DNA of 52,270 bases from Enterobacterales bacterium (GCA_015654925.1 JAATFX010000140.1:1-52270), one strand, 5' to 3'; counted from the stretch's first letter, positions 17,636 through 26,376 are shown. Notes: generated by a model from the sequence alone, not told the origin. A program made the numbers and translations.

Positions 17636-18976
17636 ATGAACTTAGTCAATCAAGTTGCAGAACAGCGGAAATTATTGGAAAACGCGGTAGCGCAGGCACT
17701 GGAGTTGGCCGGCGCAGGGTCTGACGCGGCGGAGGTGGCGGTGACCAAAACCACCGGTATTGGCGTCAGCACGCGTTATGGCGAAGTGGAGAATGTGGAG
17801 TTCAATAGCGACGGCGCGTTAGGGATTACCGTCTATTACCAGCAACGCAAAGGCAGCGCGTCGTCGACGGATCTCAGCCCGGACGCCATTGCCCGCACCG
17901 TTGGCGCGGCGCTGGATATTGCCCGTTTTACTTCTCCCGATCCGTACGCAGGGACGGCGGATAAAGCGTTATTGGCCTTTGATGCCCCCGATCTGGATTT
18001 ATTTCATCCGGCGGATTTGGATGCCGAGCGGGGCGCCGATCTAGCCTCCCGGGCGGAGCAGGCTGCGCTGCGGGCGGATAAGCGTATCACCAATACCGAA
18101 GGCGGCAGTTTTAACAGCCATTACAGCACTAAGGTGTACGGTAATAGCCACGGGATGTTGGCAAGTTATAACAGCAGCCGGCATTCCATCTCCAGTAGCG
18201 TCATCGCCGAAAGCGGCGGCAATATGGAGCGTAACTATGCCTATACCATCGGTCGGGCGGTGGAGGATTTACGCACGCCGGAGTGGGTGGGCGAGGAGTG
18301 CGCGCGCCGCACCCTGGCGCATCTGAATCCGCGTAAAATCGCCACCATGCAGGCGCCGGTGCTGTTTGCCGCCGAAGTGGCGACCGGTCTGTTCGGCCAT
18401 CTGGTCGGGGCCATCAGCGGCGGCAGCGTGTATCGCAAATCGACCTTTTTGCTTGATGATCTGGGTAAAACCATATTGCCGGATTGGCTGACGATTGAAG
18501 AGCGTCCCCACCTGCTCAGGGGATTGGCTTCCTCCCCGTTTGACAGCGAAGGCGTGCGTACCGAGGATCGGGCCATTGTCAAAGACGGCGTGTTGCAAAC
18601 CTGGCTGCTGAGCAGTTATTCGGCGCGTAAATTGGGCATGACCAGCACCGGGCACGCCGGCGGTATCCATAATTGGCGCATTGCCGGGCAGGGTCTGGAT
18701 TTTGCGGCCTTGATCAAAAAAATGGATAGGGGACTCGTAGTTACCGAGCTAATGGGGCAAGGTGTAAGCGCCATCACCGGTGATTATTCCCGCGGAGCCG
18801 CGGGTTTTTGGGTTGAAAACGGTGAGATCCAGTATCCGGTCAGTGAAATCACCATTGCCGGCAATCTGAAGGATATGTGGCGCAATATTGTTACCGTTGG
18901 CGATGATATCGAAACCCGGAGCAATATCCAGTGCGGGTCGGTGTTATTGCCCCAAATGAAAATCGCAGGTATTTAA
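17636..18976 (+). CDS. pmbA: Metalloprotease subunit PmbA (TldE)
   Basis: Non-catalytic partner of TldD in the TldD/TldE protease, 446 residues from the chosen ATG (E. coli PmbA 450). It shares the TldD fold (TTGIGVSTRYGEVENVEFN near the N-terminus, TGHAGGIHNW and GDYSRGAAGFWVENGEI near the C-terminus) but lacks the zinc-binding HExxxH. The ATG at 17636 is chosen because the family begins shortly before the QxxEQRK helix. cybC starts 14 bp downstream, so the two may be co-transcribed. Confidence 0.96.
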   Translation: MNLVNQVAEQRKLLENAVAQALELAGAGSDAAEVAVTKTTGIGVSTRYGEVENVEFNSDGALGITVYYQQRKGSASSTDLSPDAIARTVGAALDIARFTSPDPYAGTADKALLAFDAPDLDLFHPADLDAERGADLASRAEQAALRADKRITNTEGGSFNSHYSTKVYGNSHGMLASYNSSRHSISSSVIAESGGNMERNYAYTIGRAVEDLRTPEWVGEECARRTLAHLNPRKIATMQAPVLFAAEVATGLFGHLVGAISGGSVYRKSTFLLDDLGKTILPDWLTIEERPHLLRGLASSPFDSEGVRTEDRAIVKDGVLQTWLLSSYSARKLGMTSTGHAGGIHNWRIAGQGLDFAALIKKMDRGLVVTELMGQGVSAITGDYSRGAAGFWVENGEIQYPVSEITIAGNLKDMWRNIVTVGDDIETRSNIQCGSVLLPQMKIAGI

Positions 18977-18990
18977 CTGGAAGCTCCTTC

Positions 18991-19377
18991 ATGAAAATTA
19001 AAATAATAGCCTTATTATCATTTACTTTACTTATGAGCAGCCCCCTGGCGCTGGCGCGCGATCTTGGCGAGGATATGGATATCCTCGCGGCCAACTACGG
19101 CGCGGTGCAAAAAAGCGATGATGCCGCGACCCTCAAAAAGGCCCTGGCCGGTATGCATGAAGCGGCGCTGGACGCCCGCGAGGGCACGCCGCCCAAGCTT
19201 AAAGGGCAGCCGGCGGACAGTCCGCAGATGAAGGATTTCCGCCAGGGAATGACCAGCCTGATCGACCAGATTGAGCAGGCGCAGGCGCTGGTGGAGAAGG
19301 GCGATGTTAAACAGGCGAAGGTCGTGACGGCGCAATTCCAACAAACCCGCAATGAAAATCACGCCAAATTCCGTTAA
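18991..19377 (+). CDS. cybC: Soluble cytochrome b562
   Basis: Small periplasmic four-helix-bundle haem protein with an unknown electron-transfer role. The 128-residue precursor has a Sec signal peptide ending at PLALA-R (about residue 22). The mature part keeps both axial ligands: the Met in GEDMD (mature position 7) and the His in RNENHAKFR at the C-terminus. The chosen ATG gives a normal signal peptide; an upstream frame start would not. It is 14 bp after pmbA. The next gene is convergent with only 6 bp between stops. Confidence 0.93.
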   Translation: MKIKIIALLSFTLLMSSPLALARDLGEDMDILAANYGAVQKSDDAATLKKALAGMHEAALDAREGTPPKLKGQPADSPQMKDFRQGMTSLIDQIEQAQALVEKGDVKQAKVVTAQFQQTRNENHAKFR

Positions 19378-19383
19378 GCCGCT

Positions 19384-22300
19384 TTACGCACGATTGGATT
19401 GAAACGCGGTAGCGAACAGCAGCGTTTTTACCCAGCGGTCATGCTGAGAGTCGCCACGATCGGTGACCGTCCGGTGCAGGTGGAGTAACAGCAGGCTGAA
19501 CAGATCGGCGTGCTCCACGATCATCGCGGTCCGGGGCACGGCGCGATGGCGAAATAGCTGCCGGGCCAGTTCCCGATCCGTCAGCAGGGGGGAGTTGTCT
19601 ATTTTATGGACCTGCGGCTGGCCGATCAGGAAATCAACCTCGTTTTGCGTCATTTTCCCGTTCCACAGGCGCCCGAAGGCCGCCGGAAAATCTTCGTCCT
19701 CATCTTGCGGGGCATCGGACCCTGGCGCCAGGGTATCGATTCCGCCTGTCGCCATGCCCAAGACGGCGATGTCGCCATCGTCAGGGGTTTCATGGCAGGC
19801 AAAACGGCAAAAGCGGGTCTCGCGCTTTGCCGTTTTGCCGCCGGCACGATTGCCGGATCGACTATGGATCATTATTCTTGCCAGCGGATCGGTTTTAATT
19901 GCCAATATGTCGATATCTTCCTGCCGGAAAGCGGCCAGCCAAAGCCGGGAAAATTCATCCGCGGTATGGCTGTCGATGAGCGCCAGCATTTTTTCCATGC
20001 CCTGATTAATTAACCGCAGCGTTTTTTGCCGGAGCTTGTCCGACGCGCCGTGTAATTTTAACGATGAATATACTGTCTGCGTTAACCGGGACCGTTCGGC
20101 CCGCCCGGTGCTATAAAGGAGATCCCGGAGCAGATGCGCAGTAGTGGCCAGCGCTGTTTTCACCGTCAGGGCCAACGCCATATGCGACGTATTATTTTGC
20201 GTTTCCAGCGGCGTTAAACCGTAATAAATAATATCTTGGACGCCGGCCTTGCGCATTATTTCATCCGCCGCCAGCGCGCGGCGGCATTGTTCTTGATCCG
20301 AATGCCGGAATCCATGGCGATAGCCGAGCGTGGCGTTGATTCCAGCGGCGATAGCTAGAGCGGGTATCGCGGCGGCGATGGAATTTTCCGGTAGCAGAAC
20401 GAATTTTTGTATTTTGCGTTCTAATGCCACCCGCAGATGAAAACGTTCCGGCGTCCCGAGTAAATAAATATTACCCACCGCTAACTTTTTAATATTAATA
20501 TAATGAGTGCCCAATTTTAAATAGCCGCGCCCCGCCGGGGATTGAGCGATGCCCAGGCTATTAATCGGCGACAAGGCCTTCATTTTACAACATAAGCTGT
20601 CCAGATTATTCATAATGAGATTAAACAGCCGTACCGAAACAAAATCGTAGTTGGCCATGGGGATTTCGCCATGACGGTGCCGGATATGGCGCTCGTCGGT
20701 CGCGCGGCCGAACTGCCACTGCCCATTATCGGGCGGTGGCGCGATATAAACCGGATAGCCCGGCCGGTGGCTACGGTTAATGTCATAAATCTCATAGAGC
20801 TTGAGACGATCGTTGTAGCGCAGCGGGACCAGGGCGTAATGGATTCGAATCGCCATAACCTCCGCCTTGCGCCGGCCATTGGCCAGCGTCAGGCTGATGC
20901 TGAGATGCGTGTGTAGTTTATCCTGTCGCCAGATAAAGGATTGGCGCTTATAACCCTCGGGGGTCACGGCGAGGGGGGCGAGAATGCGCATTTCCGCGGC
21001 GGTGGGCGGGGACATGGCCTGCCATAACGCGATCTCGTGATTGACGATCTGGATATAGCCGGCGATATCCAGCCGCGCCGCGGCGGTTGATACCAGGTCG
21101 CCCGCCGCATCCCGGGGCAGCATTTCACCCAGGGTGGCGCTGAGCAGGGTAAGCGCGCAGCCCAGCGCGCTGTGCCCGGCGCCGGGCCCGCAAGCCTCGC
21201 CCATGGTGGCGTTGGCATCAATGATCCCGTGGTTGATAGCCAACCGCGGTGCGATATAAGGCACCAGCGGTTGGGCAAACAGGGTTGCGGCGTGATAAAT
21301 GGTTGTTTTGCCGGTTTGCCGCAGCGCCGCGGCGCCCGACGGGGTTAACCATTCGGCGTCGCTGGCGCAGCGGGACCGCTGGCGGCTGGTCAGGACGTCT
21401 TGCCAGTCCTGCGTTAGCGGCTCATTGCGTTGAAAGATACGACCGGGGTATTCGTAAATATGCGTTAACCACCGGTCGACCCCCCATTTACCCAATAGCG
21501 TACTGCCGTCCATCCGCTCGTTTAACGCAAAGTGCCTGGCTATTTCTTCACGCCCGGCTTCGTTGGCGCAGTGGTCAATTATCCATTGTCTTAAGGCCGG
21601 CAGTCCGTCAAATACTCTAAAGTGAACGGTAGCATGCGGCAGAAACAGAATATAATTTTCATTACGCGTAAGGTTGAATACCAGTAGATCGGTAGCTTGA
21701 TAACCATTAATATCAAACAGATGCAGCGTCGACCGGTCGGCGCTGCCGATATCCAGGCCCAGGTGCCGGGATAAAGTAATGGCCGACCGTTCGGTAAGTA
21801 CGTCCCGTGCTGCATAGAGCTGGGTTAATACATTCAGCAGCGTGGCCAGGCGATGATATTCATGGTTATGTTGCCAATAACCATCCAGGGCGCGGATATA
21901 AGCGGTGATCGGTTCCTGTTGCCCGGCCGTCGCGGCCAGAACGGACGGGCTGACTACCGGAAACGCGTGATGCAGATAGCGGTTGAGCCATTCATTGTTT
22001 AGCGGTATTGACGCATCGCGCCGGGGAATGTAGGCGGTAGCCAGCGTTTTTCGCCCATTCGCGCCGGCGGGGCGGTCCACGGGCGCGGCTTGCGCCGCCG
22101 GCAGCAGGCATAAATCCAGCGGGAGCCAGCGCCGGCGCGGCGCGGGGATTGACACAATCTCCCCTGGCGGCGTGCAATAGCCTGGGCCGCGCTGCGCCGC
22201 GGGCGCATAAAGCGGCCGGATTAATCCACTGTTACCGCAGGATACGCCGCCGCGGCCGATAATTTGGCCGATGCCATAATAACGTTCGGCCGCGCGTTCA

Positions 22301-23085
22301 ACCCAGTTCTGGTTGTGCCTGGACCGTTTGGCCCAGTTCCGGGCCAGATAGCGCCCCTGTAGCTGCCGGTTTTTTTCCAGCAGATCGAGCTTAAGCCGAC
22401 CGTGCCCATCTACCGGTTGCGGCATATTACCGGCGGCGTTACATAATAGCTGCCAATAAAGACAAGCCCGGGTAAATAGCCCCGCCAATACCGGCGGTAA
22501 TGATAAATAACCGCGCTCGGGCAAGGGACGCGGGCGGCTGTCGCAGAAATATTTACTGACCAGCGCCAGGATGCCCAGCCAGAGATAGCCTTGTCCATGT
22601 TCGGCTTGGTTTTTGGTCAAGGTATTCATCAGCGCCACGCTAAGATGTTGTTCAAAGTAATCCTTAATCTGATTAGCCAAACCCTGCAAGCGATCCGCAT
22701 AGGGTAAAATATCATGGATAAACAGCGGCAGGCCCGCCGCCAGCACGCTGCCGACGCCGACGCCGTTACCCAGGGTAATGGCCCGATACAGCGCGGCTGA
22801 CGTGTTTAAAACGCACAGCGGGATAGTCAGACCCGTTTTATAGAGCATTTCATTGCAAAAGCGATTGGCCTCATAGACCACGGCTATTTTCAGCAAATGA
22901 AATAATGAACGCTGAATATCTTCAGACAAGCTTATAGGTTGGGTGGTGGTATTATCAATGATATCGATACAATCATGATATTCAGGTTCCGGCCATGCCA
23001 CCTGCTCGGCGCAATCGAAAAATACATCCTGGCAATGATCGTCGGAAATATAAGCGTTCCTGTTTTTTCCAACAATAATTGGCAT
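19384..23085 (-). CDS. Large dermonecrotic-toxin-like protein (DUF6543 type)
   Basis: A 1233-residue protein without a signal peptide. The best match I recognise is the DUF6543/dermonecrotic-toxin family of large, often host-directed toxins. Residues about 385-560 have its pattern: a YW...H helix, a long helical stretch, NGYQATDLLVF, then NYILFLP, VFDGLPALRQWI and a RHFAL helix. The N-terminal 130 residues contain a long hydrophobic helix pair. A Gly-rich GPGAGHSALG segment lies near 628 and another Ala-rich hydrophobic segment near 900. The far C-terminus is acidic (APQDEDEDF near 1155). I see no catalytic motif that assigns an activity. AGGAGA precedes the ATG. Stretches such as 20461-20640 are much more A+T-rich than neighbouring genes, which suggests transfer. 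No secretion or immunity gene is adjacent. Confidence 0.6.
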   Translation of the reverse strand: MPIIVGKNRNAYISDDHCQDVFFDCAEQVAWPEPEYHDCIDIIDNTTTQPISLSEDIQRSLFHLLKIAVVYEANRFCNEMLYKTGLTIPLCVLNTSAALYRAITLGNGVGVGSVLAAGLPLFIHDILPYADRLQGLANQIKDYFEQHLSVALMNTLTKNQAEHGQGYLWLGILALVSKYFCDSRPRPLPERGYLSLPPVLAGLFTRACLYWQLLCNAAGNMPQPVDGHGRLKLDLLEKNRQLQGRYLARNWAKRSRHNQNWVERAAERYYGIGQIIGRGGVSCGNSGLIRPLYAPAAQRGPGYCTPPGEIVSIPAPRRRWLPLDLCLLPAAQAAPVDRPAGANGRKTLATAYIPRRDASIPLNNEWLNRYLHHAFPVVSPSVLAATAGQQEPITAYIRALDGYWQHNHEYHRLATLLNVLTQLYAARDVLTERSAITLSRHLGLDIGSADRSTLHLFDINGYQATDLLVFNLTRNENYILFLPHATVHFRVFDGLPALRQWIIDHCANEAGREEIARHFALNERMDGSTLLGKWGVDRWLTHIYEYPGRIFQRNEPLTQDWQDVLTSRQRSRCASDAEWLTPSGAAALRQTGKTTIYHAATLFAQPLVPYIAPRLAINHGIIDANATMGEACGPGAGHSALGCALTLLSATLGEMLPRDAAGDLVSTAAARLDIAGYIQIVNHEIALWQAMSPPTAAEMRILAPLAVTPEGYKRQSFIWRQDKLHTHLSISLTLANGRRKAEVMAIRIHYALVPLRYNDRLKLYEIYDINRSHRPGYPVYIAPPPDNGQWQFGRATDERHIRHRHGEIPMANYDFVSVRLFNLIMNNLDSLCCKMKALSPINSLGIAQSPAGRGYLKLGTHYINIKKLAVGNIYLLGTPERFHLRVALERKIQKFVLLPENSIAAAIPALAIAAGINATLGYRHGFRHSDQEQCRRALAADEIMRKAGVQDIIYYGLTPLETQNNTSHMALALTVKTALATTAHLLRDLLYSTGRAERSRLTQTVYSSLKLHGASDKLRQKTLRLINQGMEKMLALIDSHTADEFSRLWLAAFRQEDIDILAIKTDPLARIMIHSRSGNRAGGKTAKRETRFCRFACHETPDDGDIAVLGMATGGIDTLAPGSDAPQDEDEDFPAAFGRLWNGKMTQNEVDFLIGQPQVHKIDNSPLLTDRELARQLFRHRAVPRTAMIVEHADLFSLLLLHLHRTVTDRGDSQHDRWVKTLLFATAFQSNRA

Positions 23086-23134
23086 TGTTATTCTCCTTGA
23101 ATTTATAATTTTTTATTTCAGTATTTAAGTCGTA

Positions 23135-23164
23135 AATATAAAAAATGAATGGTATTTAGAACAA
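23135..23164 (-). promoter_or_regulatory. Promoter-like hexamers for the toxin-like gene
   Basis: On the minus strand, TTGTTC (-35, 23159-23164) and TATATT (-10, 23135-23140) are 18 bp apart, about 50 bp before the start codon. The -35 is weak and the surroundings are A+T-rich, so spurious matches are possible. Confidence 0.4.
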
Positions 23165-23488
23165 GGATTTGGTCACCGTAACGTTATAATAACCGGTTAA
23201 GCCATAAGGAAACACCGCGCCAAGCGGTAATAAGTCTTTTCTTCCTGAGGTCCTTCCAGCCCCAGCGGGTGGTTTTCATGCTGGCCACTTTTTGTTGCAT
23301 TCATTAGCCGCCATTTCCGGCAGGACGAGGCAGCGCCATAATTTCCCTGACTTGCCATTGTTTTGTCTTATCACCGCCGGGGCCCTGGTGCCGTTGCGTT
23401 ATCCTGACCATGTCGGCGCGGGGTATATTATCCGCCTGATGACGGGTAATGTGCCGATTCGACGCTACAAAAGTGGAAGATTTTAAAA

Positions 23489-23503
23489 ATAAGTTATACT
23501 TAT
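23489..23503. promoter_or_regulatory. Perfect palindrome, candidate operator of the catabolic operon
   Basis: ATAAGT-TAT-ACTTAT is a perfect 6+6 inverted repeat with a TATACT hexamer inside, about 290 bp before the first gene. It is a candidate site for the operon's HTH regulator or part of a promoter. The binding protein is unknown. Confidence 0.35.
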
Positions 23504-23604
23504 GACGTTATTTTGAAGCAATCTCCCCCATTGCTGCCTTTATACAACGCAATTAACTGCCTACTGGTGATGGGGTAGCGACATTAGCCGGTTTAAGGCA
23601 ATTA

Positions 23605-23620
23605 TGCGAATGAGATCACT
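23605..23620. promoter_or_regulatory. CRP-like site upstream of the catabolic operon
   Basis: TGCGA-N6-TCACT matches eight of ten defined CRP consensus bases. It lies about 40 bp before the -10-like TATAAC at 23654-23659, which has no good -35 of its own. That arrangement would suit a CRP-dependent promoter for carbon-source genes. Confidence 0.4.
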
Positions 23621-23788
23621 TAACCCGTAATTATTTCCGTTTCAAAGTGGAAATATAACGGCTACAAACCCACGGACGCAAAAGTTAGGGTGAATCATCG
23701 TTAAAGCCGGGTGGAAGGTCGTTCTTAACCATACTGGATCAATATCATGCCGAATCAATTTTTATTATGGACGACGTAGGAGCAAACA

Positions 23789-24133
23789 GTGGGCGATAAA
23801 GCTGTATCCCCGGGCGAGCAAAACGATCGTGGCGATTTATCCGCAGCCCTGACCCAAAAGGTATTGGCGGAAATCATGACGATGATGCGGGATCGACATA
23901 TCCAGATCAACCAGGTGCAGGAACAGATGCTGAACTCCCATGTCCGCGCCATGGTTATGCGTTCGCTTACCGGCGAGCCGTTGCCGGAGGTTGACATCAG
24001 CTTATTTGACGAAATTTCGGCAGATTCAATGGTAATGGCGCAAAACGTGGTGAACATATTCGATAACTTACCGATAGAAGAGGCTTATTTATTATCGGTG
24101 CACTTCGAAGTTGCCAAAGATAATAATCCTTAA
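23789..24133 (+). CDS. Small PRD-domain protein (EF_0829 family)
   Basis: The 114-residue protein consists of little more than one PTS-regulation-domain-like helical module, ending in EEAYLLSVHFEVAK, the typical C-terminal PRD helix with its conserved His. It matches my recollection of a stand-alone PRD family (TIGR03582, EF_0829) always found with the SFCGS/DUF4310-4312 genes. There is no DNA-binding domain, so it may tune the large PRD regulator encoded at the end of the operon or act as a sensor subunit. The start is GTG at 23789 with TAGGAG 6 nt before it. The stop lies 19 bp before the next start. Confidence 0.8.
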   Translation: MGDKAVSPGEQNDRGDLSAALTQKVLAEIMTMMRDRHIQINQVQEQMLNSHVRAMVMRSLTGEPLPEVDISLFDEISADSMVMAQNVVNIFDNLPIEEAYLLSVHFEVAKDNNP

Positions 24134-24152
24134 TCACAGCGGAGATAACCCC

Positions 24153-24518
24153 ATGGCACAAGTTACGGTAGCGATTGGCGACAGATTGGGTAAAGGTCAG
24201 AAAGTGGCGCAGGGCGTAGAGGCGGCCGGTGGCAAGGCCATCGTGGTGCCGGGCATGGCGGCGGATATGAAACTTGGCGATGTGATGAACAGCGAACAGG
24301 CGGATTTCGGTATCTCATTTTGCGGCAGCGGCGGCGCCGGCGCCATTACCGCGCAAAATAAATACGGCTATAAAGCCAAATACGGCATGCGCTCAATCGA
24401 TGAAGGCGTCACAGCTATTCAGGAAGGGTGCAAAGTCCTGGGTTTTGGTTTTATGGATAAAGAAGAACTGGGCCAGAAATTAGTGGAAGCCTGGTTAAAA
24501 AAATATGGCAGTGCCTGA
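24153..24518 (+). CDS. Glycine-rich SFCGS-family protein
   Basis: The 121-residue cytosolic protein is of the glycine-rich SFCGS family (Gly_rich_SFCGS; EF_0830 type). The hallmark SFCGSGGAGA is at residues 55-64 with Cys57. The protein looks like a small alpha/beta fold: VTVAIGD strand, AAGGKAIVVPG, then a Cys loop followed by a helix. The Cys-Gly-x-Gly loop after a beta strand resembles the phosphorylatable loop of PTS EIIB proteins, but this is my inference. The ATG at 24153 with GGAGA upstream is preferred over a frame start at 24111 inside the previous gene. The stop overlaps the next start (TGATG). Confidence 0.85.
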   Translation: MAQVTVAIGDRLGKGQKVAQGVEAAGGKAIVVPGMAADMKLGDVMNSEQADFGISFCGSGGAGAITAQNKYGYKAKYGMRSIDEGVTAIQEGCKVLGFGFMDKEELGQKLVEAWLKKYGSA

Positions 24519-24814
24519 TGAAGGCGCAGTCGGTTTTAACCGTCCAGGTCGCGGGTAAGGGCGAAACGAAAAACAGCGCTTTCGCCGCCGCGTTAAGCCA
24601 GGTGCAAACGGCGGTAATGAAATCTACCGGTTATGTTCTGTTACGCATTGAACCGGAGGACGTCAAAATCATCAAAGCGGAAGAGCAGCGCACTACCGAA
24701 AAATTTCTTTTTTTCTTTCTGCCCCGCGAAAAGAAAAGCTTCAGCGTCGTGTTGGATATTACCGTCAGTATCACCATGATCGATACCGAAAAAGTCCATT
24801 TTACCCTGCGATAA
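24518..24814 (+). CDS. DUF4312-family protein
   Basis: The 98-residue protein has the DUF4312 (EF_0831) pattern: an N-terminal strand, an alpha-helical AFAAALSQVQTAVM segment, then a basic and aromatic KFLFFFLPREKKSF stretch and two C-terminal strands. There is no signal peptide or membrane helix long enough to span. It overlaps the SFCGS gene by 1 bp, a sign of coupled translation and probable complex formation. Function unknown; it may be a cytosolic subunit of the permease formed by the next two genes. Confidence 0.83.
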   Translation: MKAQSVLTVQVAGKGETKNSAFAAALSQVQTAVMKSTGYVLLRIEPEDVKIIKAEEQRTTEKFLFFFLPREKKSFSVVLDITVSITMIDTEKVHFTLR

Positions 24815-24844
24815 AGCGCGGGTAGATAATGAAAGGATAATCCG

Positions 24845-25621
24845 ATGTTTCTTATAATCTTAATAAAATCACTAATTATCGGCGGGTTGGTGGGCGTTGG
24901 GGTAGGGGCGGGGGCGGCGCGTATGTTCCATGCGCCGACCGTACAAGGCATGGGCGCCTTCCGTACCCTCGGGGAATTAAACTCCTGCGAAGGCGATCCC
25001 GCTTCCCACTTCTCTTTCGGCCTGGGCTTTTTCTTCAACGCCTGGGCATCTTCCGTGGCCGCCGGGTCATTTACCCAGGATGTCGATCACCGCATTATCC
25101 CCCATTGGGGCGCCGCGGCGTTGATGATCAAAAACCGCCAGCTCGGCGAAACGATGCACGATCCCAAACGCATGGCTATCGCCTGCGGCATTATCGGCAT
25201 GCTGGTGGTGGCGTTCCTCAATACCACCGCGTCCGCCGTGCCGGCCGCCCTACAGGTTACCGCCGTTAAAGTGCTGGTGCCCGCCGCTAATATCCTGGTT
25301 AACACGGTGATGCCGGTTATTTTCTGGCTGGCGGCCATCGATGCCGGTAAGCGTTCCGGTTTCTGGGCCACCATTTTTGGCGGTTTGGCGCAGCTTATCA
25401 TGGGCAACGCCGTGCCTGGCCTGGTATTGGGCATTCTGATCGGCAAAGGCGTCGAAGAGGGCGGCTGGAACAAAATCACCGGCATTATGATGGCCGCGAT
25501 TATCGCGCTATTTGTCCTGAGCGGTTTCTTCCGCGGTTTTGATGTGAAAACTTTGCAGTCCTTCAGTCTGGGTGTTCCCGTCTGGCTGGACGCTATCCAT
25601 AACACCCTGAGCGGTAAATAA
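24845..25621 (+). CDS. DUF4311-family integral membrane protein
   Basis: Membrane protein of 258 residues with about six to seven hydrophobic segments: residues 3-25, a Gly/Phe/Ala-rich stretch near 58-75, 110-130, 140-162, 175-200 and 215-232. It belongs to the DUF4311 family (EF_0832). A conserved polar stretch, LNSCEGDPASHFSFG (residues 46-60), includes Cys and His and could line a substrate path. The tail is short and soluble. Together with the following DUF4310 protein it has the look of a two-subunit transporter. AGGA precedes the ATG, and DUF4310 follows after 19 bp. Confidence 0.85.
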   Translation: MFLIILIKSLIIGGLVGVGVGAGAARMFHAPTVQGMGAFRTLGELNSCEGDPASHFSFGLGFFFNAWASSVAAGSFTQDVDHRIIPHWGAAALMIKNRQLGETMHDPKRMAIACGIIGMLVVAFLNTTASAVPAALQVTAVKVLVPAANILVNTVMPVIFWLAAIDAGKRSGFWATIFGGLAQLIMGNAVPGLVLGILIGKGVEEGGWNKITGIMMAAIIALFVLSGFFRGFDVKTLQSFSLGVPVWLDAIHNTLSGK

Positions 25622-25640
25622 CATCCCGAGGAGCCAGACA

Positions 25641-26288
25641 ATGGAAGAAACAAAACGCGGCTTTTGGTATGCCGACTGGTCGTTCCCGATTTTCGTCGGG
25701 ATACTGTCATCCGGTATTTTTGCCGGGACCCATATGTATTATCTCTATGGCATCGGGGCGTTTAACGAAGTGGCGTTCGTCGCCATGCTGCGCACCGGTA
25801 TCGATACCGGTGTGTATGGCGCGGTGGCCGCGTTCGGCGCCAGCTTTCTGTTTGCGCGCATCATCGAAGGGTCGCTGGTGGGCATTCTGGATATCGGCGG
25901 CGCGTTGCAGACCGGGGTCGGCCTGGGCGTGCCGGCGCTGCTGCTCGGGGCGGGCATCGTATTCCCCCTGCAAAACTTTATCGCTTCCCTGGTCACCGGC
26001 ATGGTGCTGGGCCTGGCGATTGGCGGTCTGATTATCCTGGCGCGCAAATTCACCATCAATCAAAGCAACTCCACCTATGGGGCGGATGTGATGATGGGCG
26101 CGGGCAATGCCTCGGGGCGTTTTCTGGGGCCATTGATCATTTTGTCCGCCATCACCGCCTCTATCCCCATCGGTTTGGGATCGCTGGTCGGGGCGCTGCT
26201 GTTTTACCTGTGGAATAAACCGATTACCGGTGGCGCGATTCTCGGCGCGATGCTGCTCGGCGCGCTGTTTCCGGTGGCCATCGGCTAG
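25641..26288 (+). CDS. DUF4310-family integral membrane protein
   Basis: Membrane protein of 215 residues with about six hydrophobic, Gly-rich segments after a short cytoplasmic start (MEETKRGFWYADWSFP). It matches the DUF4310 family (EF_0833). Repeated small-residue motifs such as GAVAAFGAS and GLGVPALLLGAG suggest tightly packed helices of a transporter. It always travels with DUF4311. A GAGG site precedes the ATG. The gene ends 103 bp before the amidohydrolase gene, and that spacer holds a strong hairpin. Confidence 0.85.
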   Translation: MEETKRGFWYADWSFPIFVGILSSGIFAGTHMYYLYGIGAFNEVAFVAMLRTGIDTGVYGAVAAFGASFLFARIIEGSLVGILDIGGALQTGVGLGVPALLLGAGIVFPLQNFIASLVTGMVLGLAIGGLIILARKFTINQSNSTYGADVMMGAGNASGRFLGPLIILSAITASIPIGLGSLVGALLFYLWNKPITGGAILGAMLLGALFPVAIG

Positions 26289-26343
26289 TCCCCGTTTTTG
26301 GCGTCCCATGGGCGCCGGATGGGCGTAATGCCTGTAGTCAATA

Positions 26344-26376
26344 CCCTGCGCCGCCGCCCATGGGCGTGGCGCAGGG
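26344..26376 (+). other. Strong hairpin between transporter and enzyme genes
   Basis: CCCTGCGCC (26344-26352) pairs with GGCGCAGGG (26368-26376). The loop contains a second self-complementary CGCCCATGGGCG, so nearly the whole element can fold. It ends 6 nt before the AGGAGG of the amidohydrolase gene. There is no T run, so an RNA-processing or stability element that sets different levels of transporter and enzymes is more likely than a terminator. Confidence 0.55.

Larger units (their letters stand above)
23086..23788. promoter_or_regulatory. Divergent regulatory gap between toxin-like gene and catabolic operon
   Basis: This 703-bp region is A+T-rich at both ends and has no convincing gene; the longest small frame (23292-23486) has no ribosome binding site or recognisable family. 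It holds a promoter-like pair for the minus-strand gene, a perfect palindrome at 23489-23503, a CRP-like site at 23605-23620, a -10-like TATAAC at 23654-23659 and an ATTTCC/GGAAAT hairpin (about 23633-23653). Its size suggests several layers of control of the operon that starts at 23789. Confidence 0.5.

Noticed and set aside
23282..23299. Sigma-54-like promoter (TGGCC...TTGCA) upstream of the catabolic operon
   Set aside because: GG and GC are 12 bp apart instead of 10, and the operon's regulator lacks a sigma-54 activator (AAA+) domain.
23292..23486. 64-codon frame in the gap before the catabolic operon
   Set aside because: No ribosome binding site, no recognisable motif and a composition unlike a typical small protein.
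23668..23690. Cyclic-di-GMP riboswitch-like GGACGCAAA segment
   Set aside because: The paired helices and tetraloop expected around this short match are missing, so it is probably chance.
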